Origin: an uncultured Lachnospiraceae bacterium
GTDB taxonomy: Bacteria; Bacillota; Clostridia; Lachnospirales; Lachnospiraceae
Reading direction: 5' to 3'
Length of the DNA: 64,000 nt
Assembly (NCBI GenBank): GCA_910586015.1
Contig: CAJUGJ010000004.1
Coordinates: 1-64,000 of the forward strand
Shown: positions 53,724-63,190 of the stretch, in pieces
Layout of the letters: the number at the start of each line of letters is the position of its first letter
Numbering within the stretch: position 1 is the first letter of the stretch
Translations under genes and position numbers: made by a program
Notes under the pieces: model-generated
What the model was told of the DNA's origin: nothing
Seen by the model: only the letters and a program-made list of their open reading frames with translations
Database searches by the model: none

Positions 53724-54572
53724 CTATTTTACTGCTAACATCCAAGCTGCTATAAAACCTAAACCAAAGGTAACAATTCCAGTAAGAACAGAAACTATAC
53801 CAACTGTACCAAGTCCAATCCCCATTAAAACTGCTATTGGAGAAGCTATAATTAAACCTAAAATTGCAAAATAAGTCTGTCTTTCAAACCGATGTAGCAA
53901 ATATTCAATTAATTTTGCAATCGCAAAAATTCCCACTAAAACTCCAATTCCAAAGGGAAAGAGAATTCCAACACAGTGAAACATCTCTGAAAATTTTCCA
54001 TCTAGAGTGCTTCGAATAAACTGGTTGATCGTTTCAATAATTGGATTATAAAATCCAAATGACATTAAAATCATAGAACCACTGACACCGGGTACCACCA
54101 TTGCAGCGGAAGTCAAGGCACCAAGTAGAAAAAGTTTTAATACAAGTCCAATACTTAAATTTAATTCTACATTGCCTCCTTCTTTTAAAAGCTGCATTCC
54201 AATGATTAAGGCAAAAAATATAAGAAATAATCCACCCTCTAAGAAATTTATTCTGTTTCCTTTGACTTTTCTTAAAATCACTGGAAGTCCACCGAAAATC
54301 AGCCCAATAAAAAGTAAAGCCGTTTGTAATGGAAAATTTTTAAATAAATATTCAATACAAAAGGAAAGTCCACCAATCCCAAGTATCATTCCAATTCCAT
54401 AGGGCAAAAGCGTTTTTATACTTTGAATAAAATGATGCAAAAGTTGATTCACTGCACCAATAATTTTATCATAAATCCCCATAGAAACCATCATTGTTCC
54501 GCCACTTACTCCCGGTATAATATTAGCAATTCCAATAATAACCCCTTTTAATATCTCCTTAATCCACTTCAT
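53724..54572 (-). CDS. DUF368 undecaprenyl-phosphate transporter (PopT type)
   Basis: A 282-residue protein with eight or so membrane helices and twofold internal repeat: IANIIPGVSGGTMMVSMGIYD near the N-terminus and MVVPGVSGSMILMSFGFYN in the second half. DUF368 proteins are known to recycle undecaprenyl phosphate across the membrane, returning the lipid carrier for wall and polysaccharide synthesis. Its frame overlaps engB by 14 bases, and it leads into znuA by 19 bases, so it belongs to the lon-engB-DUF368-znu run. Confidence 0.92.
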   Translation of the reverse strand: MKWIKEILKGVIIGIANIIPGVSGGTMMVSMGIYDKIIGAVNQLLHHFIQSIKTLLPYGIGMILGIGGLSFCIEYLFKNFPLQTALLFIGLIFGGLPVILRKVKGNRINFLEGGLFLIFFALIIGMQLLKEGGNVELNLSIGLVLKLFLLGALTSAAMVVPGVSGSMILMSFGFYNPIIETINQFIRSTLDGKFSEMFHCVGILFPFGIGVLVGIFAIAKLIEYLLHRFERQTYFAILGLIIASPIAVLMGIGLGTVGIVSVLTGIVTFGLGFIAAWMLAVK

Positions 54573-55206
54573 CTTTTTTTTGTTCCTTTCCTATATCTGC
54601 CTCTTTTGATTCAGAATAAGAATTTTTCAGACAATTTTCAATTAATGTCCAAATTTCTTCTCTTCCCTCTTTGGTCTGTGCAGAAAATGGTATCATTTTT
54701 ATTTCTGGTGACAAATGTAGAGAAGTTCTGATTTGGTTTAATTGTTGATTTTTTTGACTACGCTTTATCTTATCTAATTTCGTTACAATGATAACTGGTT
54801 TCACCCCATAAGAAAGTATCCATTCATACATCATTCGATCTTGCTCGGAAGGAATACGACGAATATCTAACAAAAGAAAGATCTGCTGTAGTTGTTTTGA
54901 TGATTTTAAATATTTCTCAATCATCTTTCCCCACTTTTGTTTGATTTCTAAGGATACATTTGCATATCCATATCCGGGAAGATCAGTAAAATATAGCTGA
55001 TCCTCTACTCGATAAAAATTAATGGTCTGTGTTTTTCCCGGTTGAGAGGAAGTCCTTGCTATAGCTCTCCGGTTGACTAATACATTGAGTAGAGAGGATT
55101 TTCCTACATTTGATCTTCCTACAAAAGCAATTTCTGGCAGTGTGTTTTCAGGCAATTTACTGGTAATCCCGCAAACTGTTTCCAGACTTACCCGATTTAC
55201 ATTCAT
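54559..55206 (-). CDS. engB: Ribosome biogenesis GTPase YsxC/EngB
   Basis: A 215-residue GTPase for late 50S assembly, essential in many Firmicutes. G1 is FVGRSNVGKSSLLNVLVNR, G2/G3 TSSQPGKTQTINFY and DLPGYGYAN, G4 VTKLDKI. Length is slightly extended by a charged C-terminal tail (KEADIGKEQKKDEVD). The start overlaps the lon stop by four bases (ATGA), so the two are translationally coupled, the usual lon-engB order. Confidence 0.96.
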   Translation of the reverse strand: MNVNRVSLETVCGITSKLPENTLPEIAFVGRSNVGKSSLLNVLVNRRAIARTSSQPGKTQTINFYRVEDQLYFTDLPGYGYANVSLEIKQKWGKMIEKYLKSSKQLQQIFLLLDIRRIPSEQDRMMYEWILSYGVKPVIIVTKLDKIKRSQKNQQLNQIRTSLHLSPEIKMIPFSAQTKEGREEIWTLIENCLKNSYSESKEADIGKEQKKDEVD

Positions 55207-57575
55207 GATTTCCTCTTTTCTGCTAATGCGTGGCTTAGTACCTCTTCCATCGTCGATACATACCGAATTTTAATTCCTTCTGTAATCTCTGACTCTAATT
55301 CTTCTATATCACTTTTATTTTCTTCCGGCACTAATACAACCCGAATTCCCGCCGTTTTTGCTGCAAGTACCTTTTCCTTTAATCCTCCAATTGGAAGAAC
55401 TCTTCCACGTAATGTAATTTCTCCAGTCATTGCTATATCTGCACGTACCTTTTTTTCTGTAACAGCCGAAAGCATTGCAGTTGCCATTGTAATCCCTGCA
55501 GATGGCCCATCCTTTGGAACAGCCCCTTCTGGAATATGAATATGAATATCATGTTCTTCAAAATAATTTTCAGGAATTTGATATTCTTTACAGACAGATC
55601 GTAAATAACTGATTCCTGTTTTTGCAGACTCTTTCATCACATCTCCAAGCTGTCCTGTCAGTTCAAAATTTCCTTTTCCTTTCATTGTACTAACTTCAAT
55701 TTCTAGAGTATCTCCTCCTACGCTTGTCCAAGCTAAACCTCTGACAATGCCAATCTCATCCGCTTTATTTTTATGATCCTGTCTATACTTTATTTTTCCT
55801 AAATAATTTTCTAATTTTTTTTCATTTACTCGAATTTTGACCGTTGTTTTCTTTTCTATACATGCTGCAGTTTCTTCTTCTATTATTTTTTTCTGTTCTA
55901 ATAGCTCTCTCGCAGCTTTTCTACAAATCTGACCGATTTTTCGCTCTAAAGTACGAACTCCTGCTTCTCTTGTATATCCAAGAATAATTTTTCTTAATGC
56001 CCCATCTGTGATAGAAAGTTGTTTAGGAGATAATCCATTCTTTTCTATCTGTTTATTGATCAAATGTTTTTTTGCAATATGAAACTTTTCATTTTGGGTA
56101 TAGGAACTGACTTCAATCACTTCCATACGATCCAATAATGGTTTAGGGATTGTCTGTATAGAATTTGCTGTGGCAATAAATAATACTTCTGATAGATCAA
56201 GCGGAATCTCAATGTAATGATCCACAAAATGGCAATTTTGTTCTGAATCTAATACTTCTAGTAGTGCAGATGAAGTATCTCCTTTATAATCGCTACTTAC
56301 CTTATCAATCTCATCTAAAAGCATTAATGGATTTTTGACTTTTGACTGACGGAGTGCATCTGCAAGACGCCCCGGAAGTGCCCCTACATACGTTCTTCTA
56401 TGTCCCCGAATTTCTGCTTCATCTCGTACCCCGCCTAAACAGATTCGAATATATTTCTTATCTAAAGCACGGGCTACCGAACGTGCTATTGATGTCTTTC
56501 CAGTTCCCGGCGGCCCTACCAGACAGATAATAGGAGCATCTCCCTTTTTTGTCAAAGTTCGTACTGCCAAAAACTCTAAGATTCGTTCCTTTACTTTTTC
56601 TAAACCATAATGTTCTTCCTCTAAAACTTTTCTTGCGTATCCAATATCTTCTCTATCTTTACTTGCCCTATCCCAAGGCATGTCTAATAGCGTTTCAATA
56701 TAACTTCTTTCCACTGCACTTTCAGAACTACTGTTTGCCACTGTCTTAAATCGTTCTATTTCCTTGCAGATACGTTCTTTTACCTCTTTAGAAGCAATTA
56801 AAGCTTTTGTCTGTTCTAAATATAAATCTGCATCTGCTATTGTATTATTTTCCCCTAATTCCTCTCGAATCACTTTTAACTGTTCTCGTAAAATATACTC
56901 TTTTTGATTTTGATCAACTTTCTCTTTTACCTTATTTTGAATGTCCTTTTTAATTCGAATCACTGAAATCTCATTTGCTAAAATTGTAGAGAGCTGTTCA
57001 TATCTGGAAACAAAATCATACTCTTCTAATAGGCTTTGTCTTTCTGTCATAGACATAGGAATCTGTACTGCAAGTTGTTCTACAATACGCTCTAGGTTAT
57101 CGACTCCCATCATCTGTCGAATCATATCTTTATTCATTTGAGAATTTTCATTAAAATAGGCATTTAATAAGTCTTTTATGCTTCGCAGCATCGCCTCTCG
57201 TTCTTGCTGTGTCAGCTCTATAGCTTCTTGTAAATAACTTTCTACCTCTGCCAAATAATAAGGATCTTTTGAAAGTATATCAATCAATTTTCCTCTCTCT
57301 ATTCCACTGACCATAACCCGAAGTAAATTTCCGGGCATCCTAATTAACTGCTTTACACTTGCGACTGTACCAATTTGATAAAAATCTTCCTTTTCAGGTT
57401 CTGAAATTTCAGAATCTTTCTGTGTGATCAATAAAACCTCTTGATTTGTTCGCATCGCCTCTTCTACAGCAGCGATTGAAAAACTTCTGTTCACATCAAA
57501 ATGGATCAACATCCCCGGCAATATTGTCATTCCTCGAAGTGCAACTACGGGCATTTTTCTTGTGTATCCACTCAT
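55203..57575 (-). CDS. lon: ATP-dependent Lon protease
   Basis: A 790-residue soluble homohexameric AAA+ protease. It has the LonN substrate domain (MPVVALRGMTILPGM), Walker A GPPGTGKTSIARSVARAL, Walker B MLLDEIDKV, sensor region and the Ser-Lys dyad in PKDGPSAGITMATAM and GGLKEKVLAAKTAG. Start at 57575 follows AGGCTAAAA; the upstream in-frame ATG is part of that site. It follows clpX by about 100 bases with a terminator between, so it may have its own unlocated promoter. engB follows by four-base overlap. Confidence 0.97.
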   Translation of the reverse strand: MSGYTRKMPVVALRGMTILPGMLIHFDVNRSFSIAAVEEAMRTNQEVLLITQKDSEISEPEKEDFYQIGTVASVKQLIRMPGNLLRVMVSGIERGKLIDILSKDPYYLAEVESYLQEAIELTQQEREAMLRSIKDLLNAYFNENSQMNKDMIRQMMGVDNLERIVEQLAVQIPMSMTERQSLLEEYDFVSRYEQLSTILANEISVIRIKKDIQNKVKEKVDQNQKEYILREQLKVIREELGENNTIADADLYLEQTKALIASKEVKERICKEIERFKTVANSSSESAVERSYIETLLDMPWDRASKDREDIGYARKVLEEEHYGLEKVKERILEFLAVRTLTKKGDAPIICLVGPPGTGKTSIARSVARALDKKYIRICLGGVRDEAEIRGHRRTYVGALPGRLADALRQSKVKNPLMLLDEIDKVSSDYKGDTSSALLEVLDSEQNCHFVDHYIEIPLDLSEVLFIATANSIQTIPKPLLDRMEVIEVSSYTQNEKFHIAKKHLINKQIEKNGLSPKQLSITDGALRKIILGYTREAGVRTLERKIGQICRKAARELLEQKKIIEEETAACIEKKTTVKIRVNEKKLENYLGKIKYRQDHKNKADEIGIVRGLAWTSVGGDTLEIEVSTMKGKGNFELTGQLGDVMKESAKTGISYLRSVCKEYQIPENYFEEHDIHIHIPEGAVPKDGPSAGITMATAMLSAVTEKKVRADIAMTGEITLRGRVLPIGGLKEKVLAAKTAGIRVVLVPEENKSDIEELESEITEGIKIRYVSTMEEVLSHALAEKRKS

Positions 57576-57629
57576 TTTTAGCCTCATTTCTACGCATTCT
57601 AGCGCAAATCATACCCTTTTCCTATCTCT

Positions 57630-57667
57630 AAAAAAATAGGAAACAGCTTCTTTCACGGCTGTTTCCC
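57630..57667 (-). terminator. clpX terminator
   Basis: GGAAACAGC pairs with GCTGTTTCC followed by a run of seven T on the minus strand. Confidence 0.88.
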
Positions 57668-57673
57668 ATCGTC

Positions 57674-58978
57674 CTAAGCAATCTCGTTATTGCTTATTTT
57701 CTTGCTGCGTTTTGCAGCCGCCTTCCTCTGTTTGCCATCTTCAGCACATAACAGGACAGGTTCTGCCGTTTTATCTACGGAATCTTTCGTTATAATACAT
57801 TTTAATACCGTCGGATCAGACGGAACACGATACATCGTATCCATTAACACAGACTCCATAATTGCCCGCAGACCTCTTGCTCCGGTTTTTCGCTCAAAAG
57901 AACGTTTTGCAATCTCGTACAGTGCTTCATTTTCAAATTCTAGTTCTACACCATCTAATTCAAATAACTTTCGATATTGTTTTGTAATTGCATTTCTTGG
58001 CTCTGTAAGAATCCGTACTAACGCATGTTCATCTAACAGATCCAAAGCAACATTGATAGGAACTCGTCCTACAAATTCTGGTATCATACCAAATTTAATT
58101 AGATCCTGTGGCAATACCTGACGTAGTAATTTTCCAATATCCACATTTTGTCCCTGTGTAATTTCCGCATTAAATCCAATAGATTTTTGACCAATACGGG
58201 ATTCTATAATCTTTTCAATTCCGTCAAATGCTCCTCCACAGATAAACAAAATATTTGTTGTATCAATTTGAATGAACTCCTGATGAGGATGTTTTCTTCC
58301 TCCCTGTGGTGGCACAGAAGCGATTGTACCCTCTAATATCTTTAATAGCGCCTGTTGTACCCCCTCTCCAGAAACATCTCTAGTAATGGAAGTATTTTCG
58401 GACTTTCTGGTAATCTTATCAATTTCATCAATATAAATGATTCCATATTGCGCACGCTCAATGTCATAATCTGCTGCCTGAATAATCTTGAGCAGAATAT
58501 TTTCTACATCTTCACCTACATATCCGGCTTCCGTTAATGCTGTAGCATCTGCAATAGCAAAAGGGACATTTAATATTTTAGCTAATGTCTGGGCAATATA
58601 TGTCTTTCCAGAACCCGTTGGTCCAATCATTAAAATATTACTCTTTTGTAATTCGACATCGAGATCCCTTTCGGAAAGAACTCTTTTATAGTGATTATAA
58701 ACTGCAACCGAAAGTGTTTTTTTGGCTTCATCTTGACCAATCACATACTGATCTAAAAACTCTCTAATCTCTGTCGGCTTTAATAAATTAATGGAATGAT
58801 CATCATGCTCAACATAATCGTCTTCAAACTCTTCTTCTACAATTTCAGAGCACAATTCAATACATTCATCACAAATATACACATCATTCGGTCCAGCGAA
58901 TAACTTTCTTACCTGATCTTCTGTTTTACCACAGAAGGAACAACGTACTGGTCCGACATTATCTGATCTTCCTGACAA
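57674..58978 (-). CDS. clpX: ClpX ATP-dependent unfoldase
   Basis: The 434-residue AAA+ hexamer delivers proteins to ClpP. It has the zinc finger CSFCGK...CDEC, Walker [10 protein letters not shown], Walker [11 protein letters not shown], pore loop GYVG, RKH loop (GGRKHPHQE) and the ClpP-docking IGF (KSIGF). The start is set at a TTG (58978) six bases after GAGGTGG; the ATG at 58993 is itself in that site and has no ribosome site of its own. It lies 18 bases after clpP. It is the canonical ClpX; the paralogue at 27462 lacks the RKH loop. Confidence 0.96.
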   Translation of the reverse strand: MSGRSDNVGPVRCSFCGKTEDQVRKLFAGPNDVYICDECIELCSEIVEEEFEDDYVEHDDHSINLLKPTEIREFLDQYVIGQDEAKKTLSVAVYNHYKRVLSERDLDVELQKSNILMIGPTGSGKTYIAQTLAKILNVPFAIADATALTEAGYVGEDVENILLKIIQAADYDIERAQYGIIYIDEIDKITRKSENTSITRDVSGEGVQQALLKILEGTIASVPPQGGRKHPHQEFIQIDTTNILFICGGAFDGIEKIIESRIGQKSIGFNAEITQGQNVDIGKLLRQVLPQDLIKFGMIPEFVGRVPINVALDLLDEHALVRILTEPRNAITKQYRKLFELDGVELEFENEALYEIAKRSFERKTGARGLRAIMESVLMDTMYRVPSDPTVLKCIITKDSVDKTAEPVLLCAEDGKQRKAAAKRSKKISNNEIA

Positions 58979-58996
58979 TGGCTTCCACCTCATTTC

Positions 58997-59587
58997 TTAC
59001 TTTACCCGATTCGTAATTACGCTGTCCACGATGCCATATTCCATTGCCTGTTGAGCAGTCATATAATTATCTCGTTCTGTATCAGCCGCAATCACTTCAT
59101 AGGACTTTCCTGTATTGGCAGCCAAAATCTCGTTGAGTCGCTTTCTAGTCTTTAAAATATTTTCTGCGACAATCTGAATTTCTGTTGCCTGTCCTTTTGC
59201 TCCGCCAGAAGGCTGGTGAATCATAATTTCAGCATTCGGAAGGGCGAGACGTTTTCCCTTTGTTCCACCAGCAAGTAAAAATGCTCCCATACTAGCGGCC
59301 AAACCTACACAGATTGTAGAAACATCACATTTAATGTACTGCATCGTATCATAAATTCCAAGTCCTGCCGAAACAGATCCACCAGGACTATTGATATATA
59401 AATTAATATCCTTTCCCGGATCTTCTGCTTCTAAAAAGAGCAGTTGGGCAATTACTACCTGTGCACTTGCATCATTAACTTCCTCTCCTAAAAATACAAT
59501 TCTCTCTTTTAATAATCTAGAAAAAATATCGTAAGAACGCTCTCCTCTGCTCGTCTGTTCAATTACATAAGGAACTAAACTCATCAT
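58997..59587 (-). CDS. clpP: ClpP protease subunit
   Basis: The 196-residue serine protease forms the barrel that degrades proteins fed by ClpX and other ATPases. Catalytic Ser is in [12 protein letters not shown], His in MIHQPSGG and Asp in [39 protein letters not shown] is the usual N-terminal processing region. Start has AAGGAAGGG upstream; ATG 59587 or 59584. It leads into clpX and follows tig. Confidence 0.97.
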   Translation of the reverse strand: MMSLVPYVIEQTSRGERSYDIFSRLLKERIVFLGEEVNDASAQVVIAQLLFLEAEDPGKDINLYINSPGGSVSAGLGIYDTMQYIKCDVSTICVGLAASMGAFLLAGGTKGKRLALPNAEIMIHQPSGGAKGQATEIQIVAENILKTRKRLNEILAANTGKSYEVIAADTERDNYMTAQQAMEYGIVDSVITNRVK

Positions 59588-59625
59588 ACCCTTCCTTTCC
59601 TTTTTTTAAACTATCTGTTTGGCAC

Positions 59626-59662
59626 AAAGAGGATGCCCTATCAAAAGAACATCCTCTTTTTT
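59626..59662. terminator. Hairpin between tig and clpP
   Basis: AAAGAGGATG pairs with CATCCTCTTT. On the minus strand only TTTG follows, so termination may be partial, leaving some tig-clpP-clpX read-through. On the plus strand the T run is stronger. Confidence 0.7.
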
Positions 59663-59665
59663 GGT

Positions 59666-60970
59666 TTAAGCCTCTTTTGGGGCTTCTACTTCTTTTGCAG
59701 CATCTGCAACTAAATCAATCGCTTTCTGAACAGCAACATCCATCTTCATGGATTCTTTCTCTTTTTCTCCAAGTAATTCCTTTACTTTTTCTACTTCCAT
59801 CTGATAAGAAGCTGCCAATTCAGAAATTTCCTTCTCTACTTCTTCTGGAGTTACTTCGATATTTTCTGCCTTTGCAATTTCTTCTAATACAAGTCTTGTC
59901 TGAATTCGCCTTAATGCCTGTGGAGCAAAAGACTCCATCAGCTTATTCGCATTTGTTCCAGTAAACTGGAAATACTGTTCCATTGTCAGACCTTGACTTT
60001 GTACTCTCTGTGAAAATGCTTCTGCCATCTGACGCTTTTGTGTTTCTATCATTGCATCTGGAATTTCCATAGAACAGTTCTCAATAATCTTTTCAATGAC
60101 TTCATCTTCCTTTGCTTCTTTTGATTCTTTTTCTTTCTTTTCCTCTAAAGAAGCTTTTACACTCTTTTTATATTCCTCTAATGTGTCAAATTCCGAAACA
60201 TCTTGTGCAAAATCATCATCTAATTCCGGAAGTTCTTTTACCTTTATCTCTTTAATTTTTACCTGAAATACTGCCGCTTTTCCTGCTAATTCTTTTGCAT
60301 GATATTCTTCTGGGAATGTGACATGAACTTCCGTCTGATCTCCCATATTTTTTCCGATTAATTGCTCTTCAAATGTATCAATAAAGGCATGTGATCCTAT
60401 TGTAAGAGAATAATTTTCACTTGTTCCTCCTTCAAATGGAACGCCATCAACCGATCCTTCAAAGTCAATTACTGTAATATCTCCATCCTGAATTGGTCGA
60501 TTGTCTACTGTAATCGTACGAGAATTTTGTTCTCTTACTCTGTTTAGTTCTTCCTGTAATTCTTCTTCGGAAACAGAACTGTCTGGTTTTTTTACTTCAA
60601 TTCCTTTGTATTCACCAAGTGTTACTTCTGGTCTTACTGCTACTTCTGCTGTAAAAATAAACGGCTTTCCTTTTTCGATCTGGGTTACATTAATTTCTGG
60701 ACGGGATACAATCTCTAGACCAGACTCTTGTGCTGCCCTTTCATAAGCTCCCGGAATAATCTCATTCGCAGCATCTTCAAAAAATATCTCTGCACCGTAT
60801 ATTTTTTCTACAATGACCCGAGGAGCTTTTCCTCTTCGGAATCCTTGAACGTTGATCTTATTCTTGTTTTTTTGATATACCGTATTTACTGCCTGTTCAA
60901 ATTCTTCTACAGAAGCTTCAATCGTAAGCTTTCTCATATTCTTTCCTAAATCTTCAACCTGGTAACTCAT
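59666..60970 (-). CDS. tig: Trigger factor
   Basis: The 434-residue ribosome-associated chaperone and prolyl isomerase. N-terminal ribosome-binding motif is QGFRRGKAPR, preceded by EEFEQAVNTVYQKNK. The FKBP-like domain includes DFEGSVDGVPFEGGTSENY and FPEEYHAKELAGKAAVF. The C-terminal helical arms are glutamate-rich. Start has AAGGAGG seven or so bases upstream. tig-clpP-clpX is the classic order; an extended -10 promoter lies at 61063-61071. Confidence 0.97.
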   Translation of the reverse strand: MSYQVEDLGKNMRKLTIEASVEEFEQAVNTVYQKNKNKINVQGFRRGKAPRVIVEKIYGAEIFFEDAANEIIPGAYERAAQESGLEIVSRPEINVTQIEKGKPFIFTAEVAVRPEVTLGEYKGIEVKKPDSSVSEEELQEELNRVREQNSRTITVDNRPIQDGDITVIDFEGSVDGVPFEGGTSENYSLTIGSHAFIDTFEEQLIGKNMGDQTEVHVTFPEEYHAKELAGKAAVFQVKIKEIKVKELPELDDDFAQDVSEFDTLEEYKKSVKASLEEKKEKESKEAKEDEVIEKIIENCSMEIPDAMIETQKRQMAEAFSQRVQSQGLTMEQYFQFTGTNANKLMESFAPQALRRIQTRLVLEEIAKAENIEVTPEEVEKEISELAASYQMEVEKVKELLGEKEKESMKMDVAVQKAIDLVADAAKEVEAPKEA

Positions 60971-61062
60971 TTGTTAAAATCCTCCTTAAACAATTCACGG
61001 CTCATTCTTTTCTTCTGTTACCTAAGCCATAGGGACTAACCTCAAAAGTTAGATATCAACTT

Positions 61063-61071
61063 ATTATAGCA
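61063..61071 (-). promoter_or_regulatory. Extended -10 promoter of tig
   Basis: TGCTATAAT on the minus strand about 90 bases before tig, with a poor -35. Confidence 0.55.
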
Positions 61072-61104
61072 TATCTTATTCTCAAAATCCATAACTTTTT
61101 TCAA

Positions 61105-62463
61105 TTATTCTGTCTGTCCACAATCTCGGATTGCAGCTATAACCTGTTCTACCATATCAGCACAAATTTCGTCTGTTTGTGCTTCTACCATTACACGAAT
61201 CACAGGTTCTGTTCCACTTTCTCTTAATAACAATCTACCCTCTGTCCCAAGCTGTTTTTCTACTTTTGTTGCAGCCTCTAGCACTTTTTCATTATTTTTT
61301 GCTGCTGCTTTATCCTTTACTCTGACATTTTTTAAAAGCTGTGGATAGATCTTTAGATCTTTGATTAGTTCTGAAAGCTTTTCTTTTTTCTCAAGCATAG
61401 CTTCCATTACCTTTAGTGAAGTCAAAATACCATCTCCAGTTGTAGCATGTTTACTAAAAATAATATGTCCTGACTCCTCTCCGCCTAAAGAGTACCCATT
61501 TGTCATCATATTTTCATAGACATATTTATCTCCAACTGCCGTTTTTTCGTATCGAATTCCTTTTTGATCAAGTGCCTTATATAGTCCCATATTTGACATT
61601 ACGGTAGTAACAATCGTATTATGATTTAATTCTCCACGTTCTTTCATATAACAGCCGCATAGATACATAATTGCATCTCCACTTAAAACTTTTCCCATTT
61701 CGTCTACTACTAAACATCTATCTGCATCTCCATCGTACGCAAAACCAACATCTAAACCATTTTCTACAACAAACTTTTTTAATCCTTCAATATGGGTAGA
61801 ACCACAATTTGTATTAATATTTGTACCGTCCGGCTCACTGTTAATCACATATGTTCTTGCTCCTAATGCGTCAAATACTCCCTTTGCAACTGTTGTTGCT
61901 GAACCATTTGCAAGATCTAAACCTACTTTTTTATCCTTAAAAGAACGAGTGGCAAGTGAAATTAAATATCCAATATAACGATGTCTTCCCATAGCATAAT
62001 CTACGGTTCTTCCAATCTGTTCTCTTACTGCAAATGGCAGATCTAAATCTTTTGAATCTGAAAACTGTCTATCTAAATAAGCTTCTATCTCTTGTTCTAT
62101 CTGGGCTTCTAACTTATAGCCTCCCCCATTGATTACCTTTAACCCATTATCATAGTATGGATTGTGGCTTGCTGAGATCATAATTCCACAGTCAAAGCCT
62201 TCACTTCTTATTACATAGGAAACGCTTGGAGTTGTTGTAACATGTAAAAGATAGACATCTGCTCCGCTTGCTGTCAGACCGGAAACGAGAGAATATTCAA
62301 ACATATAACTAGAACGTCTTGTATCTTTTCCAATAACAATACGTGGTTTATGTTCTCTACCATAATACCATCCTAAAAAACGTCCCACTTTATAAGCGTG
62401 TTCTACCGTTAAATTGATATTTGCTTCTCCGCGAAATCCGTCCGTACCAAAATACTTCCCCAT
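61105..62463 (-). CDS. glmM: Phosphoglucosamine mutase
   Basis: GlmM interconverts glucosamine-6-phosphate and glucosamine-1-phosphate for UDP-GlcNAc and peptidoglycan. The 452-residue phosphohexomutase has GTDGFRGEANINLT, the phosphoserine loop GIMISASHNPYYDNG, the metal loop DGDADRCLVVD, GEESGHIIFS and the C-terminal RESGTEPVIRVM. Start follows GGGAGG. It has its own promoter at 62565-62593 and precedes tig by about 130 bases. Confidence 0.97.
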   Translation of the reverse strand: MGKYFGTDGFRGEANINLTVEHAYKVGRFLGWYYGREHKPRIVIGKDTRRSSYMFEYSLVSGLTASGADVYLLHVTTTPSVSYVIRSEGFDCGIMISASHNPYYDNGLKVINGGGYKLEAQIEQEIEAYLDRQFSDSKDLDLPFAVREQIGRTVDYAMGRHRYIGYLISLATRSFKDKKVGLDLANGSATTVAKGVFDALGARTYVINSEPDGTNINTNCGSTHIEGLKKFVVENGLDVGFAYDGDADRCLVVDEMGKVLSGDAIMYLCGCYMKERGELNHNTIVTTVMSNMGLYKALDQKGIRYEKTAVGDKYVYENMMTNGYSLGGEESGHIIFSKHATTGDGILTSLKVMEAMLEKKEKLSELIKDLKIYPQLLKNVRVKDKAAAKNNEKVLEAATKVEKQLGTEGRLLLRESGTEPVIRVMVEAQTDEICADMVEQVIAAIRDCGQTE

Positions 62464-62564
62464 GATTCCTCCCTTTCTTTTTTATCAAAAATATTCTCTT
62501 TAAATAGTATACTTTCTGTGGTTTCAACATACCGTTTTTCTTTGTATTCTATTACACTTTACAA

Positions 62565-62593
62565 ATGATACCGTTTTTTATATAACGTGTCAA
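62565..62593 (-). promoter_or_regulatory. glmM promoter
   Basis: TTGACA (62588-62593), 17-base spacer, TATCAT (62565-62570) on the minus strand. An 11-base direct repeat ATACCGTTTTT lies at 62529-62539 and 62568-62578; the second copy overlaps the -10. Confidence 0.82.
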
Positions 62594-62621
62594 GACTTTA
62601 AATACACAAACTACAATAAAC

Positions 62622-62664
62622 AAAAAAACAGTATGGAATAGTATTTATACTATTCCATACTGTT
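62622..62664 (-). terminator. Terminator of the SASP gene
   Basis: A perfect 17-bp stem (AACAGTATGGAATAGTA and its complement), loop of four, followed by seven T on the minus strand. Confidence 0.95.
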
Positions 62665-62717
62665 AAACTCTCATGTAGCCAACTTTACTACATAATTGCT
62701 TTGATTCTTATTTTGGA

Positions 62718-62936
62718 TTACATCTGACCACCAGACATAGATTCTTCTTGCTTCTTAATCATCTGACGAACCATCTCGCCACCTACAGAACCATTTTGAG
62801 CACTTGTTAAATCTCCATTGTAACCTTGCTTTAATGGTACTCCGATTTCTGATGCAACTTCCATCTTAAAACGTTCCATTGCTTCTCTTGCCTGTGGTAC
62901 TTCCATTCTGTTTGTTCCTGAATTGTTATTTGCCAT
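62718..62936 (-). CDS. Alpha/beta-type small acid-soluble spore protein
   Basis: A 72-residue SASP, the DNA-coating protein of dormant spores. Diagnostic parts: the FKMEVASEIGVPLKQGYNGDL segment (germination protease site at the E-I/A type bond) and GSVGGEMVRQMIKKQE. It starts behind GGAGGTG. A candidate sigma-G promoter (63084-63112) and a strongly structured leader lie upstream, as expected for forespore expression. This gene is the best evidence that the organism forms spores. Confidence 0.95.
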   Translation of the reverse strand: MANNNSGTNRMEVPQAREAMERFKMEVASEIGVPLKQGYNGDLTSAQNGSVGGEMVRQMIKKQEESMSGGQM

Positions 62937-62972
62937 GTTAATTCACCTCCGTATACTTTATAGTTAATTCGT

Positions 62973-63040
62973 CCGACCGCTTTGTCGGTTTCGACGTTCT
63001 TTCCGATAAGTTTTTACTCCATCACTTATCGGAAAACGTC
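62973..63040 (-). repeat. Structured leader of the SASP gene
   Basis: Two inverted repeats: an imperfect 16-bp stem (62993-63010 with 63025-63040, one two-base bulge) and a smaller CCGAC/GTCGG stem (62973-62988). An imperfect copy of the CGATAAG(C/T)GATG motif of the first stem recurs at about 63062-63078. They lie between the candidate promoter and the SASP start. Confidence 0.6.
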
Positions 63041-63083
63041 TTTAACCTTCTCCACGTGAATGTTTCATCGCTTATCGTGCTAT

Positions 63084-63112
63084 TATTATGTACACGGTTT
63101 TAAATATTATGA
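63084..63112 (-). promoter_or_regulatory. Candidate sigma-G promoter of the SASP gene
   Basis: TCATA (63108-63112), 17-base spacer, CATAATA (63084-63090) on the minus strand; close to the sigma-G consensus gHATR-N17/18-CATWHTA. The leader of about 140 bases is long for an SASP gene, so this is tentative. Confidence 0.4.
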
Positions 63113-63190
63113 TTGGTAATTTTTGGTCTGCTATTCTAAGAAAACAACCCTTTTCATATATTTTATTAACAATGCCATCAGAGGAATTTT

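Noticed and set aside
62937-63190. Glycine riboswitch for the symporter
   Set aside because: The conserved glycine aptamer sequences are not visible, though other hairpins are.
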